Shown: positions 19,079 through 28,354 of the stretch, one piece after another
Numbering within the stretch: the stretch's first letter is position 1
How the letters are laid out: each line of letters begins with the position of its first letter
DNA from: VXNE01 sp965248075
Lineage (GTDB): Bacteria; Pseudomonadota; Gammaproteobacteria; Pseudomonadales; Azotimanducaceae
Direction of reading: 5' to 3'
Length of the DNA stretch: 64,000 nt
Assembly: GCA_965248075.1 (NCBI GenBank)
Contig: CBDFIL010000003.1
Span: forward strand, 682,001 to 746,000
The notes under the pieces: generated by a model
Told to the model about the DNA's origin: nothing
Databases searched by the model: none
Seen by the model: the letters and a program-made list of their open reading frames with translations, nothing else
Made by a program: the position numbers and the translations under genes

Positions 19079-19324
19079 GGTCTCTCGAGTCGGTTACGGG
19101 GTCGGTGGCACGGTGCCGGGAGCCTCCGCGGCTCGGCGTATCCGCCAGGCATTTTATCGCGCCCCGGGGCACGCGCACCGCCCGCCGCCGACAGATCACC
19201 TCCATCGCGGGCCAACGCCCTTGCGGCAGGCCCTTCAGGTCGCTCAAACGCGCCTTCGGGATGTATTCGAAGCCGGTTTTGATTATCCTTGCGCACCTGT
19301 TTTTTCCGGGCATCCCAGCGCGCC

Positions 19325-19723
19325 GTGCCGATCTACGAATACTCCTGCAAGGCCTGCGAGCACGAATTCGAAACGTTGCAGAGGGTCCGCGATGCACCGC
19401 TGGTCGACTGCCCGCAGTGCGGTGCGGCGGAACTCCGCAAGAAGGTCTCCGTGGCCGCCTTCCGTTTGAAGGGCGGCGGCTGGTACGAGACGGACTTCAA
19501 GTCGGGGGACAAGAAGAACCTGGCCGGCGAGCGTTCCGCCGACAAGGGTTCGTCCGGCGGCAGCGATGCCCCGTCGGGCAACGCGTCTTCGAGCACTGCC
19601 GAGGGCGCGAAGAGCGCGGCCTCCGATACCGCCAAGCCGGCCGCGAAGAGCAGCCGGGACGCGTCGACGCCCAACGGCAAGAGTTCCGGCGCGGGCACCA
19701 GCGGATCGAAGTCACCCGCCTAG
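19325..19723 (+). CDS. FmdB-type zinc-ribbon regulatory protein
   Basis: 132 residues starting at a GTG at 19325, which gives the conserved family start PIYEYSCKACEHEFETLQ. CKAC and CPQC form a four-cysteine zinc ribbon in the first 40 residues. The C-terminal 80 residues are a low-complexity Ser/Ala/Gly/Lys tail (SSGGSDAPSGNASSS), as in many members. FmdB-like proteins commonly sit upstream of aspS in Proteobacteria, as here (61 bases apart). The biological role is unknown. Confidence 0.85.
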   Translation: MPIYEYSCKACEHEFETLQRVRDAPLVDCPQCGAAELRKKVSVAAFRLKGGGWYETDFKSGDKKNLAGERSADKGSSGGSDAPSGNASSSTAEGAKSAASDTAKPAAKSSRDASTPNGKSSGAGTSGSKSPA

Positions 19724-19784
19724 GCGGTCGCTGCGGCGACTCGACCACCTGTCCAAGTCAATGTGACGGAGCACTACAGGAGCC

Positions 19785-21542
19785 ATGCGCACCCACTACT
19801 GTGCCGCGCTAGACGCGACGAACGTCGAGGAGCGTGTGGAACTCACCGGTTGGGTCCATCGCCGCCGCGACCACGGCGGCGTCATCTTTCTGGACCTGCG
19901 GGACCGCACGGGCATCGTGCAGGTGGTCTACGACCCCGACACGGCGCAGAGCTTCGCGACCGCCGACCGGGTGCGTAACGAGTTCGTGCTGCGCGCGACC
20001 GGGCGGGTGCGACGCCGTCCCGAGGGTATGGTCAACCCCGAACTCCCCACCGGCGAGATCGAAGTTCTCGGCGCGTCGCTGGAGATCCTCAACGCCGCCC
20101 GCACACCGCCGTTCCAGCTCGATGAATACTCCAAGGCCGGCGAAGACGTGCGCCTGCGATACCGCTACCTCGACCTGCGCCGCCCCGAGATGCAGGAACG
20201 GCTGCGCGTGCGCGCCCGCATCGCGAGCCATGTGCGACGCTTCCTGGAGGACGCCGGCTATCTCGAGATCGAGACGCCGACCCTGACCCGCGCCACCCCC
20301 GAAGGCGCCCGCGACTACCTGGTGCCGAGCCGCACCCATCCCGGCAGTTTCTTCGCACTCCCGCAGTCGCCGCAGATCTTCAAGCAACTGCTGATGGTGT
20401 CCGGGTTCGACCGCTACTACCAGATCGCCCGTTGCTACCGCGACGAGGACCTGCGCGCCGACCGGCAGCCCGAGTTCACGCAGATCGACATCGAGGCGTC
20501 CTTCGTCGACGAGTCCGACATCATGCGCCTCACCGAGGACATGCTGCGCTCGGTCTTCCGGAGTGTGCTCGGGGTCTCGCTGCCGGAGTTCCCCATGCTG
20601 ACATGGGCCGAGGCCACGCGCCGTTTCGGCAGCGACAAGCCGGACCTGCGCAACCCGCTGGAACTGGTCGACGTCGCCGATCTCATGCGCGAAACCGAGT
20701 TCCAGGTCTTTCGGGGACCGGCGAACGACCCCGGCGGACGTGTTGCCGCGCTCAAGGCTCCGGGCGCGGCCGCACTGTCCCGCAAGGCGCTCGACGACTA
20801 CCAGGGATTCGTCGCCCAGTTCGGCGCCCGCGGACTCGCCTACATCAAGGTGAACGACCGCAAGGCGGGCATGGACGGCCTGCAGTCGCCGATACTCAAG
20901 TTTCTCGATCCCCGGGTCGTGGTGCGGATCCTCGACCGCGTGGGCGCGCAGGACGGGGACATCGTGTTCTTCGGCGCCGACCGTGCGAACGTGGTCAACG
21001 ACGCGCTCGGCAACCTGCGTCTGCGCCTCGGCGCGGACCTCGATCTGGTCGAAGACCGCTGGGCTCCGCTCTGGGTCACGGAATGGCCCATGTTCGAAAC
21101 GGCCACCGACGGATCCCTGACGCCTGCACACCACCCCTTCACCATGCCGAGTTCCCTGGAAGAACTGGTGGCGGAGCCGGCCGGCGCACTGGCGAAGGCC
21201 TACGATGTGGTGTTGAATGGTCGCGAACTGGGCGGCGGGTCCATCCGGATCCACGACGGCACCACGCAACGCAAAGTGTTCGAGGTCCTGAATATCGGCC
21301 AGGAAGCCGAGGTCAAGTTCGGCCATCTGCTGGACGCCCTGGAGTTGGGCTGCCCGCCGCACGGGGGCATCGCCCTCGGTCTCGACCGGCTCGCGATGCT
21401 GATGACGAGTACCGACGCCATTCGCGATGTCATCGCCTTCCCGAAGACGCAGACGGCGTTCTGTCAGCTGACCGCCGCGCCCGCCCCTGTGGACGACAGT
21501 CAGCTGCGCGATTTGCACATCCGCGTGCGCAAGGACGAGTAG
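19785..21542 (+). CDS. aspS: Aspartyl-tRNA synthetase, probably non-discriminating (Asp/Asn)
   Basis: 585 residues with the N-terminal OB fold (ELTGWVHRRRDHGGVIFLDL), class II motifs (FLMVSGFDRYYQIARCYRDEDLRADRQPEFTQID across motif 2) and GIALGLDRLAMLM as motif 3, plus the bacterial GAD insertion. The HRRRDHGG text has His where discriminating enzymes such as that of E. coli have Leu, the mark of the non-discriminating type that also makes Asp-tRNA-Asn for GatCAB. That specificity is inferred from one position. The next gene starts two bases after the stop. Confidence 0.95.
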   Translation: MRTHYCAALDATNVEERVELTGWVHRRRDHGGVIFLDLRDRTGIVQVVYDPDTAQSFATADRVRNEFVLRATGRVRRRPEGMVNPELPTGEIEVLGASLEILNAARTPPFQLDEYSKAGEDVRLRYRYLDLRRPEMQERLRVRARIASHVRRFLEDAGYLEIETPTLTRATPEGARDYLVPSRTHPGSFFALPQSPQIFKQLLMVSGFDRYYQIARCYRDEDLRADRQPEFTQIDIEASFVDESDIMRLTEDMLRSVFRSVLGVSLPEFPMLTWAEATRRFGSDKPDLRNPLELVDVADLMRETEFQVFRGPANDPGGRVAALKAPGAAALSRKALDDYQGFVAQFGARGLAYIKVNDRKAGMDGLQSPILKFLDPRVVVRILDRVGAQDGDIVFFGADRANVVNDALGNLRLRLGADLDLVEDRWAPLWVTEWPMFETATDGSLTPAHHPFTMPSSLEELVAEPAGALAKAYDVVLNGRELGGGSIRIHDGTTQRKVFEVLNIGQEAEVKFGHLLDALELGCPPHGGIALGLDRLAMLMTSTDAIRDVIAFPKTQTAFCQLTAAPAPVDDSQLRDLHIRVRKDE

Positions 21543-21544
21543 TC

Positions 21545-22287
<743 letters not shown>

Positions 22288-22291
<4 letters not shown>

Positions 22292-22779
22292 CGCCCGCGC
22301 GCGTGCTTGGCATCGACCCCGGATCAAGAACGACAGGTTACGGTCTGATCGATCGCGACGGCAATCGCATGTCCTACGTCGCGAGTGGCTGCATCCGGAC
22401 CGAGGGTTCGGACTTCCACGCCAGACTCGCGCAGATCTACCGCGGGATCGAAACGGTGATCGACGACTACGGTCCCGCGGAAGTCGCAGTCGAGGAGGTG
22501 TTCGTTGCCCGCAACCCCAGTTCGGCCCTGAAGCTCGGCCAGGCGCGGGGCGCCGCCATCGCCGCCGCGATCGCTCACGACATGCCGGTCACGGGCTACG
22601 CCGCGCGCCGCGTGAAGCAGGCCGTGGTCGGCACCGGACGGGCCACCAAGCAGCAGGTACAACACATGGTCAAGGCGACGCTGGCCCTCAGCGAGGCTCC
22701 CGCGCAAGACGCGGCGGACGCCCTCGCCGTGGCGCTCTGTCACGCACAATCGAGCAGGAGGGGGAGCGCACACGGATGA
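22288..22779 (+). CDS. ruvC: Holliday junction resolvase RuvC
   Basis: 163 residues. GIDPGSRTTGYGLI holds the first catalytic Asp, VEEVFVARNPSSALKLGQARG the Glu, and the C-terminal QDAADALAVALCH the last acidic residues, so the RNase H-like active site is complete. It cuts Holliday junctions delivered by RuvAB. The ATG overlaps the yebC stop, and its end overlaps the ruvA ATG, both by four bases. Confidence 0.96.
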
Positions 22780-23393
22780 TCGGACGCCTCAGCGGCCGCA
22801 TTGCCGCGCGGGACGGGAACGTCCTGCTGGTCGACGTGCAGGGCGTGGGTTACGAAGTTCAAGTGACCACGACGACCGTTGCGGCGGCCGGCCAGGGCGA
22901 TGCGACGGTGGAACTCTTCACCCACCTGGTCGCACGGGACGACGCCATGACACTGTTTGGCTTCCGGTCGCTCCCGGAGCGCAGCCTCTTCCGGGTACTG
23001 GTCAAGGTGAACGGCGTCGGTCCGAAGCTCGCGATGACCCTCCTCGGCTCGCTTGCGCCTCCAGACCTCGCGCGCAGTGTCGCGCAGAGCGATACAGGCC
23101 TCCTGACGCGCATTCCCGGCATCGGCAGGAAGACGGCGGAGCGGATCGTCATGGAGCTCAAGGACCGCCTCGACGATCTGCCGGTCGCGGCGGGCGGGCC
23201 GCCTCGGCCCGTCGATCGGGAGTCGGAAGACGCGGTGAGCGCCCTGGTCGCTCTCGGCTGGCGGCCGGGGGAAGCGCGCAGGGTGGTCGAATCCGTGCAC
23301 GTCGACGGCGAATCCACGGAGGGTCTCATTCGCGCCGCACTCAAGCGCATGGCAGGCCACGAGAGAGGAGACTCTGCGGGTGACGGACGTTGA
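22776..23393 (+). CDS. ruvA: Holliday junction DNA helicase subunit RuvA
   Basis: 205 residues. Starts MIGRLSGRIAARDGNVLLVDVQGVGY (OB domain), carries the helix-hairpin-helix pairs VNGVGPKLAMTLL and IPGIGRKTAERIVMELKDR, and ends in the domain III that binds RuvB (VSALVALGWRPGEARRVVE). It tetramerises on four-way junctions and loads RuvB. Four-base overlap with ruvC. Unlike most gammaproteobacteria, ruvB is not immediately adjacent; 171 bases intervene. Confidence 0.96.
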   Translation: MIGRLSGRIAARDGNVLLVDVQGVGYEVQVTTTTVAAAGQGDATVELFTHLVARDDAMTLFGFRSLPERSLFRVLVKVNGVGPKLAMTLLGSLAPPDLARSVAQSDTGLLTRIPGIGRKTAERIVMELKDRLDDLPVAAGGPPRPVDRESEDAVSALVALGWRPGEARRVVESVHVDGESTEGLIRAALKRMAGHERGDSAGDGR

Positions 23394-23568
23394 GGGGCCT
23401 GACCCTTGCATGGAACAAACGGCGACGGGAGCGGAGCGACCGGCGACGGTTGGTCCATGCGAGGTCGGTGTGGCTGGGCCGGAGGCGGCGCCGATGCCGA
23501 GCGCGCGCGAACTGCGTTCGCGGTGCGAGGCACCGGACCGGCTTTGGGGCGCTCCCATGAAGCCATGA
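23380..23568 (+). CDS. Possible small coupled ORF between ruvA and ruvB
   Basis: A 62-codon frame begins with GTG inside the end of ruvA and ends in the ATGA that starts ruvB, so it would couple the two genes translationally. The product is Pro/Glu/Ala-rich with no recognised domain. It may instead only be a spacer kept free of stops by base composition. Low confidence that it is a real gene. Confidence 0.25.
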   Translation: MTDVEGPDPCMEQTATGAERPATVGPCEVGVAGPEAAPMPSARELRSRCEAPDRLWGAPMKP

Positions 23569-24602
23569 CGATCGAACGCGACCGCATCACGGCCGGCGAA
23601 GCAACCCCACCGGACCGCTCTCCGGATCGGTCCCTGCGTCCCGCCCGGCTGGCGGACTACGTCGGCCAGGCCGCGGTCAAGGAACAGCTGGCCATCGCCA
23701 TCCGCGCCGCGCGACAGCGCGGCGAAGCCCTCGACCACACGCTCTTCTACGGACCGCCCGGCCTCGGCAAGACGACCCTCGCGCACATCGTCGCCCACGA
23801 GATGGGCGTACAGATCAAGGGGACGTCGGGTCCCGTCATCGAAAAGCCGGGCGATCTGGCGGCGATGATCACCAACCTCGAGGCCGGCGACGTGCTGTTC
23901 GTCGACGAGATCCACCGCCTCTCGCCGGTGGTCGAGGAGATCCTCTATCCCGCGATGGAGGACTCCGAGATAGACATCCTGATCGGCGAGGGCCCGGCGG
24001 CCCAGTCCATCAAGTTCCCGTTGCCGCATTTCACCCTGGTCGGCGCGACCACCCGCGCGGGCCTGCTGACGTCTCCGCTGCGCGACCGGTTCGGCATCGT
24101 GCAGCGGCTCGAGTTCTACACCGTCCCGGAACTGACCGAGATCGTCACCGCAGCGGCTGGCAAGCTCCGGGTCGCCGTCGATGCCGATGGGGCATTGGAG
24201 ATCGCGCGCCGTTCCCGCGGGACGCCGCGCATCGCGAATCGACTCCTGCGCCGCGTGCGCGACTACGTCGAGGTACAGGGCGACGGCACGATCACGGCGG
24301 TCTCCGCCGGGCAGGGCCTCGACATGCTGGCGGTGGACGACCGCGGATTCGACAGCATGGACCGCAAGCTCCTGCGCACGGTCATCGACCACTTCCAGGG
24401 CGGCCCCGTCGGTCTGGACTCCCTGGCCGCGGCCGTGAGCGAGGAGCGCGACACCATCGAGGACGTGCTCGAGCCGTACCTGATTCAGCAGGGCTTCCTG
24501 GTCCGCACGCCGCGCGGTCGCATCGCGACCGAGAGGGCATACCATCACTTCGGTCTCAAGAAGCCCGGCGACGGCACCCAAAGCGCCCTCAACCTGAGTT
24601 GA
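23565..24602 (+). CDS. ruvB: Holliday junction branch-migration ATPase RuvB
   Basis: 345 residues from an ATG at 23565; the frame is open further upstream but similarity begins at ERDRITAGE and RPARLADYVGQ. AAA+ features: Walker A GPPGLGKTTLAH, Walker B LFVDEIHRL, sensor 1 GATTRAG, and the arginine-finger/winged-helix part (GLDSLAAAVSEERDTIEDVLEPYLIQQGFL) that contacts DNA. Normal length. Two bases separate its stop from tolQ. Confidence 0.96.
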   Translation: MTIERDRITAGEATPPDRSPDRSLRPARLADYVGQAAVKEQLAIAIRAARQRGEALDHTLFYGPPGLGKTTLAHIVAHEMGVQIKGTSGPVIEKPGDLAAMITNLEAGDVLFVDEIHRLSPVVEEILYPAMEDSEIDILIGEGPAAQSIKFPLPHFTLVGATTRAGLLTSPLRDRFGIVQRLEFYTVPELTEIVTAAAGKLRVAVDADGALEIARRSRGTPRIANRLLRRVRDYVEVQGDGTITAVSAGQGLDMLAVDDRGFDSMDRKLLRTVIDHFQGGPVGLDSLAAAVSEERDTIEDVLEPYLIQQGFLVRTPRGRIATERAYHHFGLKKPGDGTQSALNLS

Positions 24603-24604
24603 CG

Positions 24605-25282
24605 ATGCCAGAACAGCTTTCCATCTTCGAGATCGTCCTCAACGCGAGCCCCCTCGTGCAGTTCGTGATGGTCGTCCTGGCGCTGGCGTCCGTCGCCTCG
24701 TGGATGATGATCTTCCAGCGCTGGTTCGCCCTGAACCGCGTGCGGCGCCAGATGGACGACTTCGAGGAGGAGTTCTGGTCGGGGGTCGACCTGCGCGAAC
24801 TCTACGGCGAACTGGAAACCGAGCCGGACAACCTGACCGGCAGCGAGACGGTGTTCCTGGCCGGCTTTCGCGAATTCCTGCGGCTCTCCGAGCAGGCCGG
24901 CGCGGACACGGACGCAGTGATGCAGGGCGTCCAGCGAGCCATGCGGGTGGCGGTCAGCCGCGAGGAGGAGTCCCTCGAGCGCCACCTGGCCTTCCTCGCG
25001 ACGGTCGGCTCGACCAGCCCGTACGTGGGGCTCTTCGGCACCGTCTGGGGCATCATGAATGCCTTCCGCAACCTGGCCAACATGAGCCAGGCGACCCTGG
25101 CGTCCGTGGCTCCCGGGATCTCGGAGGCCCTGATCGCGACGGCGATGGGACTGTTCGCCGCGATACCGGCCGTCATCGGCTACAACCGCTTCTCGGCGCG
25201 CGTCGAAGTGCTGATGAAGCGGTACGAGGCATTCGCCGACGAACTCACCAGTATCCTCTACCGGGCCTCGCACAAGAGCTGA
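24605..25282 (+). CDS. tolQ: Tol-Pal system proton channel subunit TolQ
   Basis: 225 residues, three membrane helices: one near the N-terminus (LVQFVMVVLALASVASWMMIF) and two in the second half around TVGSTSPYVGLFGTVWGIMNAF and SEALIATAMGLFAAIPAVIGY. This is the ExbB/MotA-type channel that, with TolR, energises TolA. The ATG at 24605 is chosen over an in-frame TTG two codons earlier. The usual upstream ybgC thioesterase is absent; tolQ follows ruvB directly. Confidence 0.94.
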   Translation: MPEQLSIFEIVLNASPLVQFVMVVLALASVASWMMIFQRWFALNRVRRQMDDFEEEFWSGVDLRELYGELETEPDNLTGSETVFLAGFREFLRLSEQAGADTDAVMQGVQRAMRVAVSREEESLERHLAFLATVGSTSPYVGLFGTVWGIMNAFRNLANMSQATLASVAPGISEALIATAMGLFAAIPAVIGYNRFSARVEVLMKRYEAFADELTSILYRASHKS

Positions 25283-25307
25283 GCAACACACCAACAACTG
25301 GACAGAC

Positions 25308-25742
25308 ATGGCCCCTCGACGCAAACCGATGTCCGAGATCAACGTCGTACCGTATATCGACGTCATGCTGGTGCTGCTTGTGATCTTCATGGCCACCGCG
25401 CCCCTCTTCACCCAGGGGGTCGAGGTCGATCTCCCGCAGGCGCCCTCCGAGCCGCTGCCGAACGACGACGACGACCCACTCGTCGTCAGCGTCAAGCAGG
25501 ACGGCGCGATCTTCATCAACATCGGCATGCGCCGCGACGATGAAGAGGGCCGGCGAGTCACGATCTTCTCGCTCGAGGACCAGGCCTCGAAGGTGATTGG
25601 CGCACGTCCCAATGTGCCTGTCTACGTTCGTGCCGACACGAAACTGGAGTACGGCAAGGTGGTGGAGATCATGACCGTACTGCAGAAGGCCGGCGCCGAG
25701 AGCGTCGGACTCATCACCGACCCGCCGGACCTCTCGGGCTGA
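25308..25742 (+). CDS. tolR: Tol-Pal system protein TolR
   Basis: 144 residues. RKPMSEINVVPYIDVMLVLLVIFM contains the single membrane helix with the essential Asp of the ExbD/TolR family, and the C-terminal half is the periplasmic domain (VPVYVRADTKLEYGKVVEIM). It works with TolQ to convert proton flow into movement of TolA. It starts 25 bases after tolQ. Confidence 0.94.
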   Translation: MAPRRKPMSEINVVPYIDVMLVLLVIFMATAPLFTQGVEVDLPQAPSEPLPNDDDDPLVVSVKQDGAIFINIGMRRDDEEGRRVTIFSLEDQASKVIGARPNVPVYVRADTKLEYGKVVEIMTVLQKAGAESVGLITDPPDLSG

Positions 25743-25746
25743 ACCG

Positions 25747-26451
25747 GTGCACACGCTGCGCGACTACAGTCTGCCGCTCCTGCTGGCACTGCTCTGCCAC
25801 GCCGGGGCCGCCCTCGCCCTGGTGCGCGGCTGGAATCCCGAGGACACGGAAGCCCGCGTCATCAGACCCGAGATCGTGAGCGCCCGCCTCATCGTGCTCG
25901 AGCGCGCGAAACCCAGGACGACGCGCACCGCGCCCCCGGTCACGACGACGCCGGCCGCACCGCCACCGGACCAGCAGGCCGCGCCCAAGCCACCCCCGCC
26001 GCAGGTCGACCGCGCCGAACGGGAGCGCCAGAAACGGGAGGCCGAGCGGGCGCGCGAGGAAGCCGCGCGTCAGGAGCGCCTCGCCAGGCTCGCCGAAACC
26101 GCCTTCAAGGACGCTCTCGCCAAGGAGCGGATCGACCTCGCCGAGGACACGCACTCCGACGCCGCATCGACCTACATCGACGGCATCTACCAGGCCGTCG
26201 TGCGCAACTGGTCGCGACCGCCTTCCGCGCGCAACGACATGCAGGCGGAACTGCTCGTCGAACTGATTCCCACCGGCGAGGTGGTCTCGGTCACCCTCGT
26301 CGCGTCGAGCGGCAGCACCGCGTTCGACCGCTCGGCGGAAGCGGCCGTACGAAAGGCTCGTCGCTTCCAGGTGCCGACCGATATCGGCCTGTTCGAGGCC
26401 CGCTTCCGCCAGTTCACCCTGCTCTTCAAACCGGAGGACCTGCTACGTTGA
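25747..26451 (+). CDS. tolA: Tol-Pal system protein TolA (short form)
   Basis: 234 residues from a GTG at 25747, four bases after tolR. One membrane helix (LPLLLALLCHAGAALALV), a proline-rich stretch, a charged helix (AERERQKREAERAREEAARQERLARLAE) and a TonB-like C-terminal domain (YQAVVRNWSRPPS, FDRSAEAAVRKARRF). It bridges the inner membrane to TolB/Pal. The central helical domain is far shorter than in E. coli, where TolA is about 420 residues. Ends in a four-base overlap with the region of the tolB start. Confidence 0.88.
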   Translation: MHTLRDYSLPLLLALLCHAGAALALVRGWNPEDTEARVIRPEIVSARLIVLERAKPRTTRTAPPVTTTPAAPPPDQQAAPKPPPPQVDRAERERQKREAERAREEAARQERLARLAETAFKDALAKERIDLAEDTHSDAASTYIDGIYQAVVRNWSRPPSARNDMQAELLVELIPTGEVVSVTLVASSGSTAFDRSAEAAVRKARRFQVPTDIGLFEARFRQFTLLFKPEDLLR

Positions 26452-26453
26452 AC

Positions 26454-27776
26454 ATGCGCAACCTGTGGCGTACCGCTGCCGCGGTCGCGGCGTTGACCGT
26501 CGCCTCGCCGGCGCTCGGCGCCGGCGAGAAGATCATCATCGACCAGGGGTACGACAACCAGACCCGAATCGCCGTGGTGCCGTTCGACAGCACCGGGCCG
26601 GATGATGCGGGTATCGCACCCATCGTGTCCTTCGACCTCGCTCGCAGCGGCCAGTTCGACCCGCTGCCCACCGAGAACATGCTGTCCCTGCCGACCCGCC
26701 CCGAGCAGGTGTTCTTCCGGGACTGGCGTGTGCTCGGCATCGAGTACGTCGTCATCGGCCGGATCTGGGAGGTCGGCAACGGCCAACTCGCGACGGTCTA
26801 CCACCTGCTCGACGTCTTCAACGAACGCGAACTTCTGACCGGCCGTCTGGCGGCGCCGGCGGACAAGCGCAGGGACATCGCCCACCGCATCTCGGACGAC
26901 GTATTCGAGCAGATCACCGGCATTCCCGGGGCATTCTCCACCAGGATCATCTACGTGCTCGCCCTCGATGCCGGTACCTCATACGCCCGCTACCGGCTCG
27001 AGCTGGCGGACTCCGACGGCGAACGAGCACGCACGCTCTTCGACTCCACCGAACCCCTGTTGTCCGCAAGCTGGTCCCCCGACGGGCGTCGTGTGGCCTA
27101 CGTCTCTTTCGAAAGCGGTCGGCAGGCGATCGTCATTCAGGACATCGCGAGCGGAGCCCGTTCGAGCATCGCCGAGTACAAGGGGCTGAACGGCGCCCCG
27201 GTGTTCTCGCCCGATGGCAACCGGCTGGCGCTCGTGCTGTCGCGGGACGGCAATCCGGAGATCTACATCAAGGATCTGGTCAGCGGCGCGCTGCGCCGCA
27301 TTACCCGCTACCCGTCCGCCATCGACACCGAGCCGAGCTGGACGGCGGACGGCAACGGACTGATCTTCACGTCCGACCGTGGCGGGCACCCGCAGATCTA
27401 CCAGATGGACCTGACCAACTCGATGGTGGAACGGTTGACCTTTCAGGGTGACTACAACGCCCGGGCAAGGCTGCTCCCCGACGGCACGCACCTGATCTAC
27501 GTGCATCGCCGCAACGGCACGTACCACATCGCCTGGCAGGATCTCGAACGCGACGACGTGCGCGTCCTGACCGAAACCTCCCTCGACGAATCGCCCTCCA
27601 TCGCCCCGAACGGCACCATGCTGATCTACGCGACGCAGGATCGGGGGAGGGGTATACTTGCCGTTGTGTCAATCGACGGCCGCGTGAGGTATCGGTTGCC
27701 GTCCGCGGAAGGCGACGTGCGGGAGCCGGCTTGGTCACCATTCATCGATGCCTTGTCCCCGTCGAATGGCCAATAG
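26454..27776 (+). CDS. tolB: Tol-Pal system periplasmic protein TolB
   Basis: 440 residues with a cleavable signal peptide (RTAAAVAALTVASPALGAG). The N-terminal domain (VPFDSTGPDDAGIAPIVSFDL) is followed by a six-bladed beta-propeller visible as repeats such as SASWSPDGRRVAYVSFESG, APVFSPDGNRLALVLSRDG and EPSWTADGNGLIFTSDRGG. It binds Pal and modulates the Pal-peptidoglycan link during division. The ATG at 26454 is preferred to a TTG two codons upstream. Confidence 0.95.
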   Translation: MRNLWRTAAAVAALTVASPALGAGEKIIIDQGYDNQTRIAVVPFDSTGPDDAGIAPIVSFDLARSGQFDPLPTENMLSLPTRPEQVFFRDWRVLGIEYVVIGRIWEVGNGQLATVYHLLDVFNERELLTGRLAAPADKRRDIAHRISDDVFEQITGIPGAFSTRIIYVLALDAGTSYARYRLELADSDGERARTLFDSTEPLLSASWSPDGRRVAYVSFESGRQAIVIQDIASGARSSIAEYKGLNGAPVFSPDGNRLALVLSRDGNPEIYIKDLVSGALRRITRYPSAIDTEPSWTADGNGLIFTSDRGGHPQIYQMDLTNSMVERLTFQGDYNARARLLPDGTHLIYVHRRNGTYHIAWQDLERDDVRVLTETSLDESPSIAPNGTMLIYATQDRGRGILAVVSIDGRVRYRLPSAEGDVREPAWSPFIDALSPSNGQ

Positions 27777-27795
27777 GGCAGAACAGGAGATAGAA

Positions 27796-28353
27796 ATGAC
27801 ACAAGCGAGTTTCAGGCAAGGGTCCCGGCCGCAGTTTTCCCTGTTTGTCGTGCTTTTCGCCGGGGGAATCCTGGCAGGTTGTGCAGGCTGCACGACGCCC
27901 GCGCCGGAACCGGTCCCGATTCCCGAGACCAGCGCTCCGCCGGAGGTGGAACCCACGCCAGAACCAGAGCCGGCAGGCCCGCCGACAGACGTCGACGGTG
28001 TCTGGCTCGACCCGGACGGCCGCCCCCTCTCGCGCACGCTCTATTTCGACTTCGACCAGGCCGTGCTGAAGCCCCGCGACCTGCGCACCCTGGAACGTCA
28101 CGCCGACTTCCTGCGCGCCAACCGCAACCGCTCCATCATGGTGGAGGGACACTGCGACGAACGCGGCACCCGCGAGTACAACCTGGCCCTCGGCGAGCGG
28201 CGCTCCAATGCGGTGCGAAGCTTCCTGATGTCCGACGGCGTACGGGACGGGCAGATCGAGACGGTCAGCTACGGCGAGGAACGTCCCGTGGACGTGGGCC
28301 ACGACGAGTCGGCCTGGAGCAAGAACCGCCGGGCCGAGTTGATCTATCGGTGA
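27796..28353 (+). CDS. pal: Peptidoglycan-associated lipoprotein Pal
   Basis: 185 residues from an ATG with AGGAGA upstream. The lipobox GILAGC marks an outer-membrane lipoprotein. After a Pro/Glu-rich linker comes an OmpA-like peptidoglycan-binding domain: LYFDFDQAVLKPRD, VEGHCDERGTREYNLALGER and WSKNRRAELIYR. It anchors the outer membrane to the cell wall and is the target of TolAB. It follows tolB by 19 bases. Confidence 0.96.
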   Translation: MTQASFRQGSRPQFSLFVVLFAGGILAGCAGCTTPAPEPVPIPETSAPPEVEPTPEPEPAGPPTDVDGVWLDPDGRPLSRTLYFDFDQAVLKPRDLRTLERHADFLRANRNRSIMVEGHCDERGTREYNLALGERRSNAVRSFLMSDGVRDGQIETVSYGEERPVDVGHDESAWSKNRRAELIYR

Positions 28354-28354
28354 G

